Shown: one piece after another, positions 33,884-45,978 of the stretch | Layout: every line of letters starts with the position of its first letter | Position numbering within the stretch: the first letter of the stretch is position 1 | Notes under the pieces: model-generated | Databases searched by the model: none | The model's input: the letters and a program-made list of their open reading frames with translations, nothing else | What the model was told of the DNA's origin: nothing | Assembly: GCA_009739215.1 (NCBI GenBank) | Contig: VSJF01000008.1 | Coordinates: forward strand, 62,001 to 126,000 | DNA from: Floccularia luteovirens | Taxonomy: Eukaryota > Basidiomycota > Agaricomycetes > Agaricales > Squamanitaceae | Direction of reading: 5' to 3' | Length of the DNA: 64,000 nt | Position numbers and translations under genes: made by a program

Positions 33884-36800
33884 TCACCTCGATCCATGCT
33901 CCAGGTTCGTTGCAAACCTCCCTTCACCATAACCTCCTCTCGCATCACTCACATATCCTCGACCTCCACCATATCCTCTCGCATCATCATATCCCCTTCC
34001 TGGACTATCTTTTCTCACAGGCGGAGGACTTTGCTCATCATAAGTATAATAATCATCAAGATCATCCCCATCTCCCGCCACACTTTCACGACGATGATAA
34101 CCAGAAGTACCATTCCTGTCCATATCAAACCCTACATGCCTGCTGTCATTCCTCGTCCCACCCATCAAAGAGTTCTGTAAAATCGAAAGTTAGCACTTGA
34201 TCTTCTTATACCGAAAAAAAAACAATGGGCTTAAAATATACCTACCTCGTTTACACCACTGATGTTGCCAAGATTACTGCCATACCCCATATGTGGCGGT
34301 GGAGGTGTCGGACGCTTGAATGCCGAAGCTGAGATTGTACGTGTCGTCAAAGCGGGTGGAGTTGCAAGCGAAAGTGAATGTAGCGATGGTGATGATTTTA
34401 TATATGGCCTTGTGCCCTCAAAGCTTCCTGACCTTAGAGAAGGCGGATGCTCAGGAGCTGTTCGATACGGAGGTGTGCTTGCTCCATAGCGGCCATCTTG
34501 CTGCTGCTGTTGTTGTTGTTGTTGAGGGTGGCTGTGAAATTGTTGTTCGGGAGTCAGAGGTCGTGCATTCTGTGATTGAAACCTTGGTGGCAGGGGTGGC
34601 AACTGTGTATCATTAGGGTGCGAGGACATCGACATCTGGTTCTGGAATCTAGGGTGGTAAAGGATTTTTGGGTGGAGTTTGGCTCTCTGATCCATTCATG
34701 GGAAGCTGTGATTGTGCTAGCCCTTGGAATCTCGGTGGCAGTGGGTTTCCATGACCTTCAGGATAACTATTTTGATTGTTCGAGTAAAAGTCTGGTTTGT
34801 ACATCTGAGCATAAGCCTGGGCAGGGGAAAGACCAGCTGGTGCTCGAGTGTACGTTTGCTGGCTTTGGTACGAATTGGGATAGGACTGCCCCCCATTATA
34901 CGGCTGAGGAGAAGTAGTGTATTGCTGCGAAATATTGTAAGGTGGCCCATTCATCTCATTATAAGGATACAAAGGTCCTACAGGGTTCTGAATCTGCTGT
35001 GCCTTGGGAAGGGGATGCGGTGATGGAACACGTTGCTGTTGCAGATGTAGCTGAGGTGGTCTATCATCATATATGTGTTGGCGTTCGCGCTCTGGTGTAG
35101 TATCCTCAGATGAACGCTTGCTCATAGTCATATCGTTTGGTCGAGCAGGGGGTTGGAAGTGTAGCATATCAAGTTCACGACTGACCTCCCTTGCGGCTGC
35201 AAGGTTCAGTTGTCTCTCCTCCTCTTCAGGATTCACGTAAGTTGGCGCAGGTACACGGTGGGGAGAATGTCGAGGATCCTGGATACTATGTGGTCCCTTT
35301 TGCACATCTTGGTCTGTTCACATTAATAAGTATTAGGGACAAGGAGTAGTACGCGCGTTCTGAAACATACCTCCAAGGGGTTGAACTTGGTGTTCTGGTT
35401 GGGGATCTTGTTGCTGGGGATTCTGTAGTTGAAAATCTTGCGAATGGCGATCTTTGACAGGCTCTTGCATAAGAGCAGGTTCCCTATCTCTATTCGCAGT
35501 TGTACTTATGTCCACATCTTGACCAGATCTGACATGCTTCACGTCATGAGGATCTGCTTGGCTGCCTTCGTCATCCGAAGCTGGTTCAGTCATGTAAGCA
35601 AGTACAGCACTATCAATGGCAACTGGCGACTCGCGGATTGGACTTGGCGGTTGCTTTCTGCCTTTTTGACTCTTGGCTAGCGAATCAGGATTAACGGATA
35701 ATGGAGTTGCATCATATGCCGGCGCCGGTGAACCTATTTCCTCAATCGAAGGATCTCCCGCAACTCTCTCTTTTGTAAGTTTCGCACCAGGTGGTAAGTC
35801 AGATTTGAATTCGATTCCGAGTGCCTCAGCAATAGACAAAGATAGCGAAGGTCCAGACATATGGCGCGCCTTCAACGACGGGGGGTCATCTTTCCCACGG
35901 AGCGGGAACGTTGCAGCAGTTTGGTTCTTCGTTAGACCGTGTACACCAAACTCATCAGCTTTCAACTTCTCAGCATTTCGAGGGTCTTGGGAGGATAAAC
36001 TTTGGTGGATGACGTCACCATTATGTGCATTGATTGGTGAAAAATGGGGGGAATTGCCTCTCAGACCCTCTGAAGAAGGCAAATAACCGGTGTTCAGAGC
36101 AAGGTGACTTGTCTGCGAGGTGACTGACGGATTGAGTGAGTCGTTATTAAGCCCGATTGGCGGAGCAAAGTTACCCTGGCCATTATGATCATTAAATGCT
36201 TCGTAAGGTGGTTCAAGGGAATATCTGCCTGGCAACGTATACTGCCCGCTTTGATTGCTCTCCCCTTGGCCTTCGTACTGCTCATCCTCCTGGAGAGGTA
36301 CATTTGGCAATGGCTGAGATTGCCGACGTTGTTCGCGTGGAGCTGAAAGGACTGTTGAAAAGGCTACTTCTCCGATGCAACGATGAGCCTCTGCTACCAG
36401 GCCCTCAATTTTGGGATGGCCATAGAATAGGTTACGAGGTTGACCTGGCTGAGTGACTTCTTCTGGTATTTCCTGGGGTAAATAATTGGTTAATCTAGGG
36501 ACAGCCCAACATAACAAATAAAACATACAGAAATGATGAGTTTCCCCATTTCGCCAGTAATCTGAAGAATGAATCAGGATCACTTGTTACATGAAAATGA
36601 CCCAGAGACTAACCATGCCCTTCTCACAACACTCTAAAAGACCACCAAATTTTAGACCCATCCATGTTCTTGTGGCACTTCGTTTCAAATCTCCCAAAGC
36701 TGCCTCCCCAGTCATTATATCAAAATCCATGTTACGCATCTCTTCTCGTAGCCTATTCAGGGTCTCTGTCTGCATGGTGATATTTTTGCTCTCGGGGCTC

Positions 36801-37305
36801 ATCTTTGCAAGTTTTCTTTCTGCACTTTCAGCCTTGCTGTAGACAGACCGCCTTCGTTTTTTGAGGTCATCCAATAATTCTTCTTTTGTCCGTATAGATT
36901 TGAGATGCTCACGAATCGCGTTTTCGTGAGTAGCATAATGGGACAAAGCTGATGAGAAATGTAGTAGGATAGTTGTGGACGCATCAAGGATAGTCTGAAA
37001 TACTTTAGTATTTACGCTTAGGAGTTTGACGTGGATATGATGCTTACCCCTAGATCGTCTCCTTCACCCAAGCCCCAAGTGCGTAGAGCTTCAGATGATT
37101 TTTGAAAATCAACACTCAATCTTTGTAGTCTAGGGTGGATCAGGATCATTAATGCAAGCCAGCTCGAGAATCAAGAATATACGCACGATGTGAGCACTGC
37201 TTTCTCTGCAATAATTAAGTCTTGCAATGGCTTCAGGTCGCTATTACCTGATAGGACTGGAATTGTAGAGTTATGTGCCAACTTGGTAGCAGCTGTCTTG
37301 AACAT
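33884..37305 (-). CDS. Eisosome component PIL1/LSP1-like BAR-domain protein, frame broken once
   Basis: From ATG at 37305 (MFKTAATKLAHNST) the exons encode a PIL1/LSP1-type BAR domain with LQDLIIAEKAVL, LGEGDDLG, LSHYATHENAIREHLKSIRT and LGDLKRSATRTWMGLKFGGL. A long disordered Pro/Gln/Ser-rich tail follows, with polyQ near 34510 and a Gly/Arg/Tyr-rich end stopping at 33884. BAR domains of this family build eisosomes, furrows under the plasma membrane. The frame stops at a TAG (34651-34649 on the minus strand) and resumes one base later with RFQ, which repeats the PPRFQ motif on both sides. One extra base, a recent mutation or recoding could explain this. The N-terminal BAR part is unaffected. 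An intron with an unusual donor is possible but less likely. Confidence 0.9.
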
Positions 37306-37979
37306 ATTAATGAAGAGTGTGGGGGTTGAAATGTGAAACCCTGGGTGAGAACGAGTTAAATGGCAGTTGTTATGAGCCAGGTGTCACTGTGGGATGATAC
37401 AGCTGATAATAAAGAATAGAAACAGAAAAAAAAAAAACAGGAATTGGACAGATGCGATGAACGGGTCGAATTATACAGGGCCTGACGATGTGATTTGTAG
37501 GAAAGGGAAGAACGTCACCGATAACCTTATAAGTACATTCTCGTTAAATGACTAAGCGTTATTATGCACAGCCGAGCTATGCAGTTCAGCTGGTTACTGT
37601 TCTGATCCACGTTTTGTTTTATTTCCAGCTTTCGGATCATCCTTGTCATTTAGCTCAATATAACTGCAGTTGAACAGGATCATGTGTATCTATACTATAA
37701 TGCCTACAGCACCCCGCAGCATCCAAATACATCCCTGGCTAGGTGATCATCCGGTTCGACTGGCTTCTTGACCAATTCACTCTCCATATCCAGCTTGGCT
37801 ACTTCTTTTTCACAATGAACACGGTCTTCAAGAGATTGCTATCTAGTCTTTCTTATCGCCGAATCAGTTCTACCTCGAGCGTATTCGATGAACTACCACA
37901 CGTGTAGGTTGCTATAAATCAAGTACCTCGCACCTTCACTCTGCAACTACCTAGTTGTCTGCCTTCTTCTAGTCCCAGC
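37306..37979. other. Divergent promoter region
   Basis: This lies between the start of the PIL1-like gene (minus) and the start at 37980 (plus), so it likely holds both promoters. No gene seen. Confidence 0.5.
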
Positions 37980-38884
37980 ATGAAGTACACACCTCCAGGT
38001 CAGTTTTTTATTTCTTCATTCCTTGCTCGGACAAATATATAACAGCTTTCTCAGAATACAACCTTCAAGATTCACTGCATCTAACCGTCGATGACGTGTC
38101 CGCAGTCCGCCAAACTCTTCTCCATTTCGTTCCAGTCGAGTTGGCCGACGTAATACTTGAAGCTGCCAAATACTGGCCTAAGCACGTTACCACTAATACG
38201 TGCGAATTTAGAGTTTTAGCGAACCGATATGCCGGTCATCCATCAGCATATTATTATTTGATCTCCGAGCCAATTCCCCAAGCAATGCGGGATGGTCAAG
38301 CGATCCCTACCAAGGTAAAATCGGTCAAGTTCTCCATGAGCGGCTGCGATCAGGGGTATGGGGGTGATAGGAGTTGTCAAGGTTTGTTGCACTTACGCTA
38401 TTAATACCAAATTGCTAAATGTTTGTGTGATAGGAACATACAGGAATTCATGGTCATGGTTTGAAGCCTCCATCATCAAACCCCAGAGCCAATTCAGTGA
38501 AAACCTTGATAAACTCCCGGTTGATATCAGCAAACATTTCATAGCCTCTTTTCCACTCAATAGCCCCTAGCCCAACAATGAAAACCTGGCCTATTCAAAG
38601 GAATATACACGTCTCGAGACATAAACAAGCACATGAAGTCATATGGATTGACGAAGATCTTCCCATTGATGTACCGGACTTTGATGATGGGAAGGGGCGT
38701 GGAAGTGGAAAGGGGTTTGTGAAATCCCTCCAAGTTGGCGATCGTGTGGGATTAATAGCGTGTGCTCTTGTGAGAACCTCCCTTCGGTTTGTTCTTCTTG
38801 GAGACGTGCTAACACCTGTGTTAGTACCCAGGTTGGGAAAATAACGTTCAAAATGCTACAGTCGAGATATGTTTCCAAGCTTAG
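37980..38884 (+). CDS. Conserved fungal protein of unknown function, frame broken once
   Basis: Exons 37980-37998, 38046-38381, 38434-38769 and 38825-38884. The chain has LTVDDVSAVRQTLLHFVPVELADVILEAAKYWP, then VKSVKFSMSGCDQGYGGDRS, GTYRNSWSWFEASI, WPIQRNIHVSR, VKSLQVGDRVGLIA and finally ALYPGWENNVQNATVEI. This order (DQG, GTY..SW.WF, QRN.H.SR, GD...L.A.A..PGW.N) is one I associate with a widespread uncharacterised fungal family. Exon 3 meets TAG at 38568-38570, and the conserved downstream part lies in the +1 frame, resuming right after CCC. It is either a one-base insertion or a recoding site. It is transcribed away from the PIL1-like gene. Confidence 0.72.
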
Positions 38885-40343
38885 GCATGTCAGCTTTTTT
38901 TTCTCCTGTGTACAACACTGCACTTGCCTCTTTGAAATGGGGGCGTACTGCCTGCACTGTTCCCGATTTCTAAACAATTTGTCGCATCGTCTGTTACAAT
39001 AACGCGTCGGTAGTGTTTAAAGTATACCTCGTAGGCTCGTATATATCTATCGTGAATGTTCCATTTGTACCACTCGTGCGATAGGTATCACTTTCACCGA
39101 CACAGGAATCCCTAATCTGGAACAATAAGTCAGCGATCATTAATTATTACAGGGACGTGCCTTAACCCTTTGCAACCGCCACATATGCTCCACACCGTTG
39201 TTCAACGGTCACCACTGGATTTTGGAGAATGAACACGTTCTAAACTGTTCTCGGCCAACGATCTCGAACCTACCACTTCACTGGAGATGACATTGCCTTC
39301 CATTACCGTACATGATTCTTTATTTCCGATATTCCGGGTGACGTTTTGTGTTGTTCTTCCAACAGGGTTTCTTTCGCATCTTTCCCCTTTACAGCACCAT
39401 ATTCACACAGAAACAATTCAACGTTCGTGTTCAGTCGTTAACGGACCCCTTAAGCCGCCTGATTGTCAACTAAGGTTGTGTTATTTCCGGAAAGGGCGGA
39501 ATGGGGTCGTTACCCACGGTTCACTATGTCACCGAATGATTCTCAAAGATATGCTTGGATCGCGACCGGGTTTGTTGTCGTCAATTGGTTCCTGAATGTT
39601 TTCCCAAGTCGTGCCTGGACTAGTTTTTGAAGGACGCAAACTGCATACACGATATCATAGCATTCTGGGTCACTGAGGACTGTCCTGCGCTCACAAAAAT
39701 GAACAAAGTTGTCGAACACTGTTACGTGACGGGATGGGAAAAAAAACTAGAATGATGTCGATGGGAGCATTCAAACGCCGCCACCATCATGATCTTAACA
39801 ACCAATTTTGTCGTACCCTGAGTCCTGCCATTGCATTTGGACGGTTTCAAGTTAATGTTGAAATCTCCTTTAAGAAATAAGTTTCGTCACGAAAAAAAGG
39901 GAAACCTACATTGTAGTATGTATTTTTTTGCAAGGAAATGTTGGGTCTAACATACGAACTAGAATTTGAAGGAGGCAATACACTCTCCACCTATACAGCC
40001 ATGAAAAAAAATACTGTCTTTCCCTTTTGGGCGCCATTACATGACACAAATGGCCTGCAGGGATCAGTATACAGATAGCTTGTTGCGGTCAACGATAAAT
40101 GAATTGCAAGCGGGCCCTGGAACCTGGTCCGAACGTTCAACACAAACAAGGCGTACGGAATTTTTCAAACATGGGCGCCTCGAAAAGACTTAAAGGACAC
40201 CGCTGGGACATTTTTTGTTGTTCTCCCACTAGCTTATTATTCGTTCTCCCCTCTCCCAAGCTTCGAACCTTTCGAAGTTATTCCCCGTCCCCCTTTTCTC
40301 CTCTATCCGCCTTCTTTTGTCATTCGTTGCAAAAAATCTATCG
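38885..40343. other. Intergenic, no gene seen
   Basis: About 1.5 kb with only short frames (for example 39287-39595). The last 100 bases before 40344 are pyrimidine-rich, consistent with a promoter of the secreted-protein gene. Confidence 0.5.
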
Positions 40344-41631
40344 ATGACTAACAATATGTTTAGACCAACGCTCAGTATTTATCTTGTCCTCCTATTGGCC
40401 CTGCTCCAGATTACGGGCACAGTTGCCCTGCCGCCTATGGTTCGTGAAAGCTCTGTTGACGAACAAGGCGTTCCCCAAACCAATGCTGCTCGTATGGCTC
40501 TTGGTCTGCCACCTTTGGCACCAAGACATCTGCATGGCCCACCAACTGGCACTACCGGTATTTAGCACAATTCCTGATATTATAAGGTCATGCTCATGTG
40601 TTTTGTGTTTACAGGCCAGAACCCCTCAGTTCCAGAAACGTCCAACCTCCCGTGAGTTTATCATTTGAATGCTAGTAGAGTACGGCGCTTATAGAATTCT
40701 ATAGTATCACCGGAAAGATTCTCATTAAGAACGCTAAAAATGGTAAACCAGTCGGATATGTCAGCAAGAGCTACAGTGGAAATGGCAAAAAGTTTGTGTT
40801 TTGTTTCTAACATTACAGCCAAGATAATTAACGCGTCATTCCGATAAATAGATTCATTCCAACAACGAATTCTAATCAAGCTATGGTTATCACTTTCATC
40901 CCAACGACATCCGGTCCATTCGATATCCACATCGACGTAAGTTGCCTGAATCACTCTGCGCAATGTCCAATTTTATTAATCTATTACGATAGAATCCTTT
41001 GAAAGAATCTTTACCTTTCCTTGGCTTTGCTGGTGGAAACGTTGTTGACGGAATGTCAGTAGCTAATTCTAATTCTTCAGTCCCATTCTCATATGTGGTA
41101 TTAGTGACCCCAAGAACCTGCACTGGCTCACACGCACTGCACACAGTAAGTTTTACAGTGGAATTTTCACCTGAATTATTTACTTACCAACCGTGATACA
41201 GCCAACCCTGGCCCGCCAAAGAAAGTTGGAAACGCATACGATAACGGGGTATGTCTACACCTATTAATTGTGCGATTTTAGTACAAAGTTGCTAATAATT
41301 CTGTCCAGAAATCTGCTTCGGCAATCTGGAATTACAAGGCTGGCTCTAAGAAACTTACACCAGTCTGGACCAACAGTGGAGGAGGTACGTGATAAAAAAA
41401 TTCGTTGTAAGGATATGATGGATCTGACAGAAATAACATCGCGTATAGCTAAGCCCCATGTACAATTGTGGTACTTCCCTTCCAAGAAAGTTATCACATT
41501 CGTATCATCAGAGAAACTCGCGAAGAAATTCGATCCTAAATCATTCCCCATCGTACGTTGTTCTTTCTACCTGCATCTCAACAAAGCCCATCAAAAATTA
41601 TTTTCTACAGACATTCAACGTCATAGTCTAA
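40344..41631 (+). CDS. Secreted protein with NAAR..GLPPL motif (paralogue 1)
   Basis: ATG at 40344 (or 40356) starts a signal peptide, SIYLVLLLALLQITGTVA. A NAARMALGLPPLAP motif follows, a pattern common in uncharacterised secreted proteins of mushroom-forming fungi. By comparison with the paralogue at 48676 I join nine or so exons. The chain contains ITGKILIKNAKNGKPVGYVS, FIPTTNSNQAMVITF, PLKESLPFLGFAG, HWLTRTAHT and KKVGNAYDNG, and ends SFPITFNVIV then TAA at 41631. All frames hold once a GT donor inside GGAAT|gtcagt is used. The core is beta-strand-rich, lectin-like in feel, but no fold is assigned. It is presumably extracellular. Confidence 0.8.
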
Positions 41632-42629
41632 GCTGACTTTCACAAGCTCGCTTTGCTTCGCCGAAGCATAGACATTTTGATGACATGCTCAGTATTAGAA
41701 CTTTTTACGACGAACCTTGGTTTATCCAGTTCTCAGTGTATATCCCCACGTCCCATCGCTGAAAATTGTATTCCTGTCCATTCTTTTGTTTTACTCACTC
41801 ATTTTCTAACCCTTCTTTTGTCTATTATTTACGATCGTGGACATGCTTTGCGACATGATGTGGTTATAGTTATACATAACTGATTATCTTGGACCCTCCC
41901 TCCTCCCTAGGCCAAGTTACCTCGATTTTTTTTTTTTTGCATTAATTGATTGGAACTGTTTTTTCTTTTGGACATACATAGCATCTTTCTTCACAACTTA
42001 GTTGTGTTATGTATTTAGCATCGGTTGTTGTTGTTGTCGGTGTTGGTTTTACTTTTACTGTTGTAGCAGATCATTGTTTCTGCTGCTACTTACACAATGT
42101 TGAATATGCCCCCTCTATGCCCCATACTATTTCATCGTGTTTCGAAATAATAATAGAAAAAGGTCCTCTAGATTTCGGGATCAAAAAATTCTATATATGG
42201 GTGAACCTGAATATTTGAAGACCGTCTCCAGGGACCAGCAGTTCCGATAGAAACAGATGTATTTTTTTTGCTAATGGAGAGAGAAAAGCTGTAGCTGTAT
42301 AGCTTTCACTCTAAGCAACGTAAAAAGTGGTCATCTAGTATATATTGAGCGCATATAATAATACAAGTTTTAGTAATAAATAGAATTTCACGTGGCAATC
42401 GGGGTACTTGTACTTAACCTCGGGCCGGCCGAGAAACCCAAGCAAAGAATCGCTCAAGCTTAAGTCAACCAACGTTAGTCTTCCACTTATTCTACCGGTT
42501 GCTCTTCTAAAACACGAAGGTATAGTTCATTATATACATTCAATTGATATCAGCTTATGTCTTCGTGGGTCAATCAGATTGGGGGGACACGACTTTCAAA
42601 GACTTGAAGATAAAACAATCAAATAATCA
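41632..42629. other. Intergenic, no gene seen
   Basis: The spacer between the secreted protein and PEX19. It has poly-T runs near 41930 and GTT-rich DNA near 42025. No gene is supportable. Confidence 0.5.
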
Positions 42630-43895
42630 ATGTCTGAACAGAAAGCTTCCATAATTAACACAACACAAGTTGACGACGACGATCTTGACGATCTCGATGG
42701 TTAGTCTGCCCTCCTCATGGACTTTCTATCTCATCTGGCATAACATTCCTTAACATCGATTTAAAGACGTTCTCGACCAATTCAGCGCCACAGATGCTTC
42801 TCCAACTGCAAACCGGAAATTCAATCGCCCACGTACAAACACCCGTGTTGACGCTCTGCCAAGATCAATACCAGGATCTGGTCCAGGCGGGGCTGTGCTG
42901 GACGCAGCAGACGAAGTGGATGAGGATGGACTATCGGCGGATTTTGCGAAAGAACTGGCAAAGGGGATGGAGAATTTGATGCGCGAGTTTGCTAATAGTG
43001 ATGAGGAGGAGGGTGATACCGAGGAAAGTCGTGCACGCGTTCTTAAAGCTGCATGGGAGGCGATGTTGATCGAGGGTATGAATGGAGGTAGTCCGGGGGA
43101 GTTGCCTGCTTTTGGTACATCGATGGACCAGGGAGTGTCGAGTATAGGTGACAAGGGGAAGGATAAAGACAAAGCGGGAGAGGGGACTTCGGATTTCCAG
43201 GACAAGATCAAGCAAGCTATGAATAAACTAAGGGAGAGCGAGTCAAATCTTAAGGTTTGCTTCTTTACATTCCAAGGATCCTGGAGACTTGATTTTGATT
43301 ATTTGGTTAGTCTGATTCAAGTAATAAGGCAGGAGCTGGGGACACCACAAATCCAGAATCACTCGAAGCGTTACTTGCCTCTCTAGGAGATCTTGGTGTT
43401 GGTGAGGGTGACGAGGAGGACGGAGAACTCGCTGGTTTCCTCGAGAACATGATGGGTCAGTTAATGAGTAAAGAAGTTCTTCATGATCCTTTGAAAGAAC
43501 TTGCTGACAGTGTACGTTTTTTCTTTCTGTTGTTCAAAATCGATGAATCTCACTTCTAGCACAAAAAGTTCCCTGGATACCTCGAAAAGCCTCCTAACCC
43601 TTTGAAACCGGAGGATAGGACACGATATGAAAACCAACTGACTTGTGTAAAGAAGATTATTGATGTATTTGATCAACCAGATTATAGTGATACAGATCCG
43701 GTGAAGAATAAACTTATTGTGGATCTAATGAGCGAGGTTCGTATATACCCTCAAATTTATTGCTAGTAAAACTAAATTAGTTACCTTCATAGATGCAATC
43801 CTATGGGTCACCACCTCCTGAGCTTATGGGTCCTCTCCCACCTAGGTCTAGAAGGGATGCCAGACTTGGGTCCGGGAGGATGTCCAGTATCTTGA
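42630..43895 (+). CDS. PEX19: Peroxisomal membrane protein import receptor PEX19
   Basis: Exons 42630-42699, 42767-43254, 43329-43511, 43560-43736 and 43793-43895. The acidic N-terminus (DDDDLDDLDDVLDQF) binds PEX3 in this family. Then come FAKELAKGMENLMREF, TSDFQDKIKQAMNKLRESE, LENMMGQLMSKEVL and the C-terminal cargo-binding helices (YLEKPPNPLKPEDRTRYENQ). PEX19 chaperones peroxisomal membrane proteins. In the open frame the last exon runs to a TGA at 43945 without a CaaX box. Shifting +1 at CCTAG (43841-43845) instead gives PPGLEGMPDLGPGGCPVS and TGA at 43893-43895. CPVS fits the farnesylation CaaX box expected of PEX19, so the shift is probably real in function or a sequence error. Confidence 0.93.
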
Positions 43896-45770
43896 TCAAT
43901 GCTATGTCTGTCTTACCACCATTTTTCTACATGCCTTCATTATGAGGAGAAACTTATACATGCACTAAGGAATTGTAGCATATTTAACAAACTCGTGTAA
44001 CATCCTGATCAATGTTCTTATATTTATTAGCTGCGGAACCCAGATATCTGTGTATGTACTGTGATTCGTATTGTCTGAGATCCCATTGGCCTTTGTGCGA
44101 TATTAAGGAGCCTCAGAATACATAACTTCCGCACACTGCCTAAGCTCCTTGATTACTTTTTGACCACCCAACTTGCTTATAACCCAATCCAAAAACTCGT
44201 TACACAAACTAGGATCCCGTACGTTCACGTCCGACCCAAGGAGTAAATGCGCAGGGTTCAGGAGAGGATCGTTTGGATCCGTTTCTGAGCTCGATTTGAA
44301 TATTTCCAAAGAGAGAGAAGAATCTGACGAAAAAAAGGTCCCGCCATCTATGATGGTATATTCGTTAAATAGAGACGCAGCTTAAAGAGCTTGACGTGGA
44401 AAAGGGTATTGATGATACCACTTTGAGTGTGCAAGAGCCCATGGAACCTTTCCAAACATATCAAATGGTGAACTAAGTTCTGTTTAATTATATTACCTGT
44501 CCTATGGCCATAAATAGCTCGCTTTCTTTAATGTTTGCTGCACTTTTGTCAGAGCGTGAAAGGAAACGTGTTCCTGGGCGATTCTTAGGAGGATTCTGAA
44601 CAATGCATAAACATAAACTTCCCAGTTGTACAGCACAAGCTTTTCCAGATAAACTTACCGATGCATCAATGTTCCCTTGAGTGACGATATTGTTTAACAT
44701 GGTAAAAATGTCATCACCCCTACTTCAGCTGTGCCGGATTAGATTCCGGGCCTACTAGCATAAAGTGATCCTGTCAGATGTGAGGTAAGTGAGTTATAAA
44801 AGACAGTGCACTAGAACAAACAATGACCAACTCTAAATCCGTATACTCGTCTTTGGCAAGCCCGAGTAGCCATGGATTGTCGTTCAGCAGTTGCATTGTA
44901 TGATACTGCAATATCAACTGAGCCGGCCGCGAGTAATCCCAAGCTCTCTGTAGTATCAGCCAAATACCATCCAATCTGTAATGACATTCTCCTATCCATA
45001 AGCTGGAGAAGATAAAAGGCGGCACTTAACGTACGAGGAATGGTTTGTTTCCCTGTTGAACTTTGTATTTGATAAACTCATCTGCCCAGGCTCCAATCAA
45101 GCCTGACTGTCCAGCACCGCCATTTGCTATTCGTATTCTCATCTCTTTAGCATCTGTGTATTCACCATTGTAGATTTCCTGGGGAGATAAGAAAGATGCA
45201 AACACTCCAGCTTCGTGGTTGGTGCTATAAAGTCCATCGGGCAAAGAAATTATTGCATCTAAGCTTGGGTTCGGGTTTGGACCAAGTAAGGTGTCGAGGT
45301 TGGGAATTCTGGTTTGCGTTGAGCGAAGTAGAAGTTGCTGTCAGTGAAACGTACATGAAAGCTTCAATGTCCATTGAAATCGTAAAGTAGGATCAGTCAA
45401 TCCGAGGAAATCAATTTGAGGGCTCGATAAATTGACAGTCCGTTCCTATGGTCAATGAAGGGTGAAACTTGGGGAGAGAAGGCCTTTGGCGTTATATACC
45501 CAATTGCAAAAGCGATGCCATATCCTATAAAGTGAGTCCTTTCAAAGCTTATCGATATAAACACTATCAATAGAGGAGTCTCTGGGAATATGGAATGTAC
45601 ATTGGATTTTCCCAGAAGCCTTTTCCGAGCTTGTTCATTGTATAAGCACAACCCCATGTGTAATGAGGCCCTGGAGTCACATAATGCATAAGCATTATGA
45701 AAAGGAAGTTCCAAGTCAGTTTTACATAAACCTCAAAGAGTGAGTTGCTGCCACACACCCCGATGTCAGG
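43625..45770. repeat. Tandem duplication unit 1
   Basis: This begins inside PEX19 exon 4, at the sequence shared with 45771, and ends near 45770 with GATGTCAGG. It contains the PEX19 3' end and PBP gene copy A with its upstream DNA. Unit 2 (45771-47657) repeats it in the same order. Confidence 0.8.
44103..45374 (-). pseudogene. Tungstate-binding-protein-like (TupA/PBP family) gene, copy A, decayed
   Basis: The exons are colinear with copy B: start MDIEAF at 45374, then IPNLDTLLGPNPNP, the signature RIANGGAGQSGLIGAWADEFIKY, LADTTESLGLLAAGSVDIAVSYN, DHFMLVGPESNPAQL and the C-terminal LLLGSDVNVRDPSLCNEFL, ending TAA at 44103. It is the solute-binding fold known from bacterial tungstate ABC transporters. 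Lesions: a TAG at 44720-44722 next to one extra base, and TAA at 44382-44384 where copy B has CAA. No signal peptide is evident, so a cytosolic role would be expected of a working copy. Confidence 0.82.
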
Positions 45771-45830
45771 TATGAAAACCAGCTGACTTATGTAAAGATT
45801 CTTGATGTGTTTGATCAATTGATCAGGGGA
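45771..45830 (+). pseudogene. PEX19 exon 4 remnant in duplication unit 2
   Basis: TATGAAAACC at 45771 and the following bases match PEX19 exon 4 from 43625 (YENQLTCVKKIIDVFDQ region) with a small deletion. It shows that the duplication included the 3' end of PEX19. It is too short to be functional. Confidence 0.8.
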
Positions 45831-45978
45831 TGTTGCACAGGTTTGTTAAATATGCTACAGTTCCTTCAAGTCGCTATCACTATAATCTGGTTGTTCTTAT
45901 ATTTATTAGCTACGGAACCAGATGTGTGTATGTAGCACGATTTGTATAGTCTGGAATCCCACTGGCCTTTCTTCGATG

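Noticed and set aside
34585..34760. An intron instead of a frameshift in the PIL1-like gene
   Set aside because: The only upstream donor (GGTCAT) is weak, and the skipped part repeats the PPRFQ pattern found on both sides, so it looks coding. Not fully excluded.
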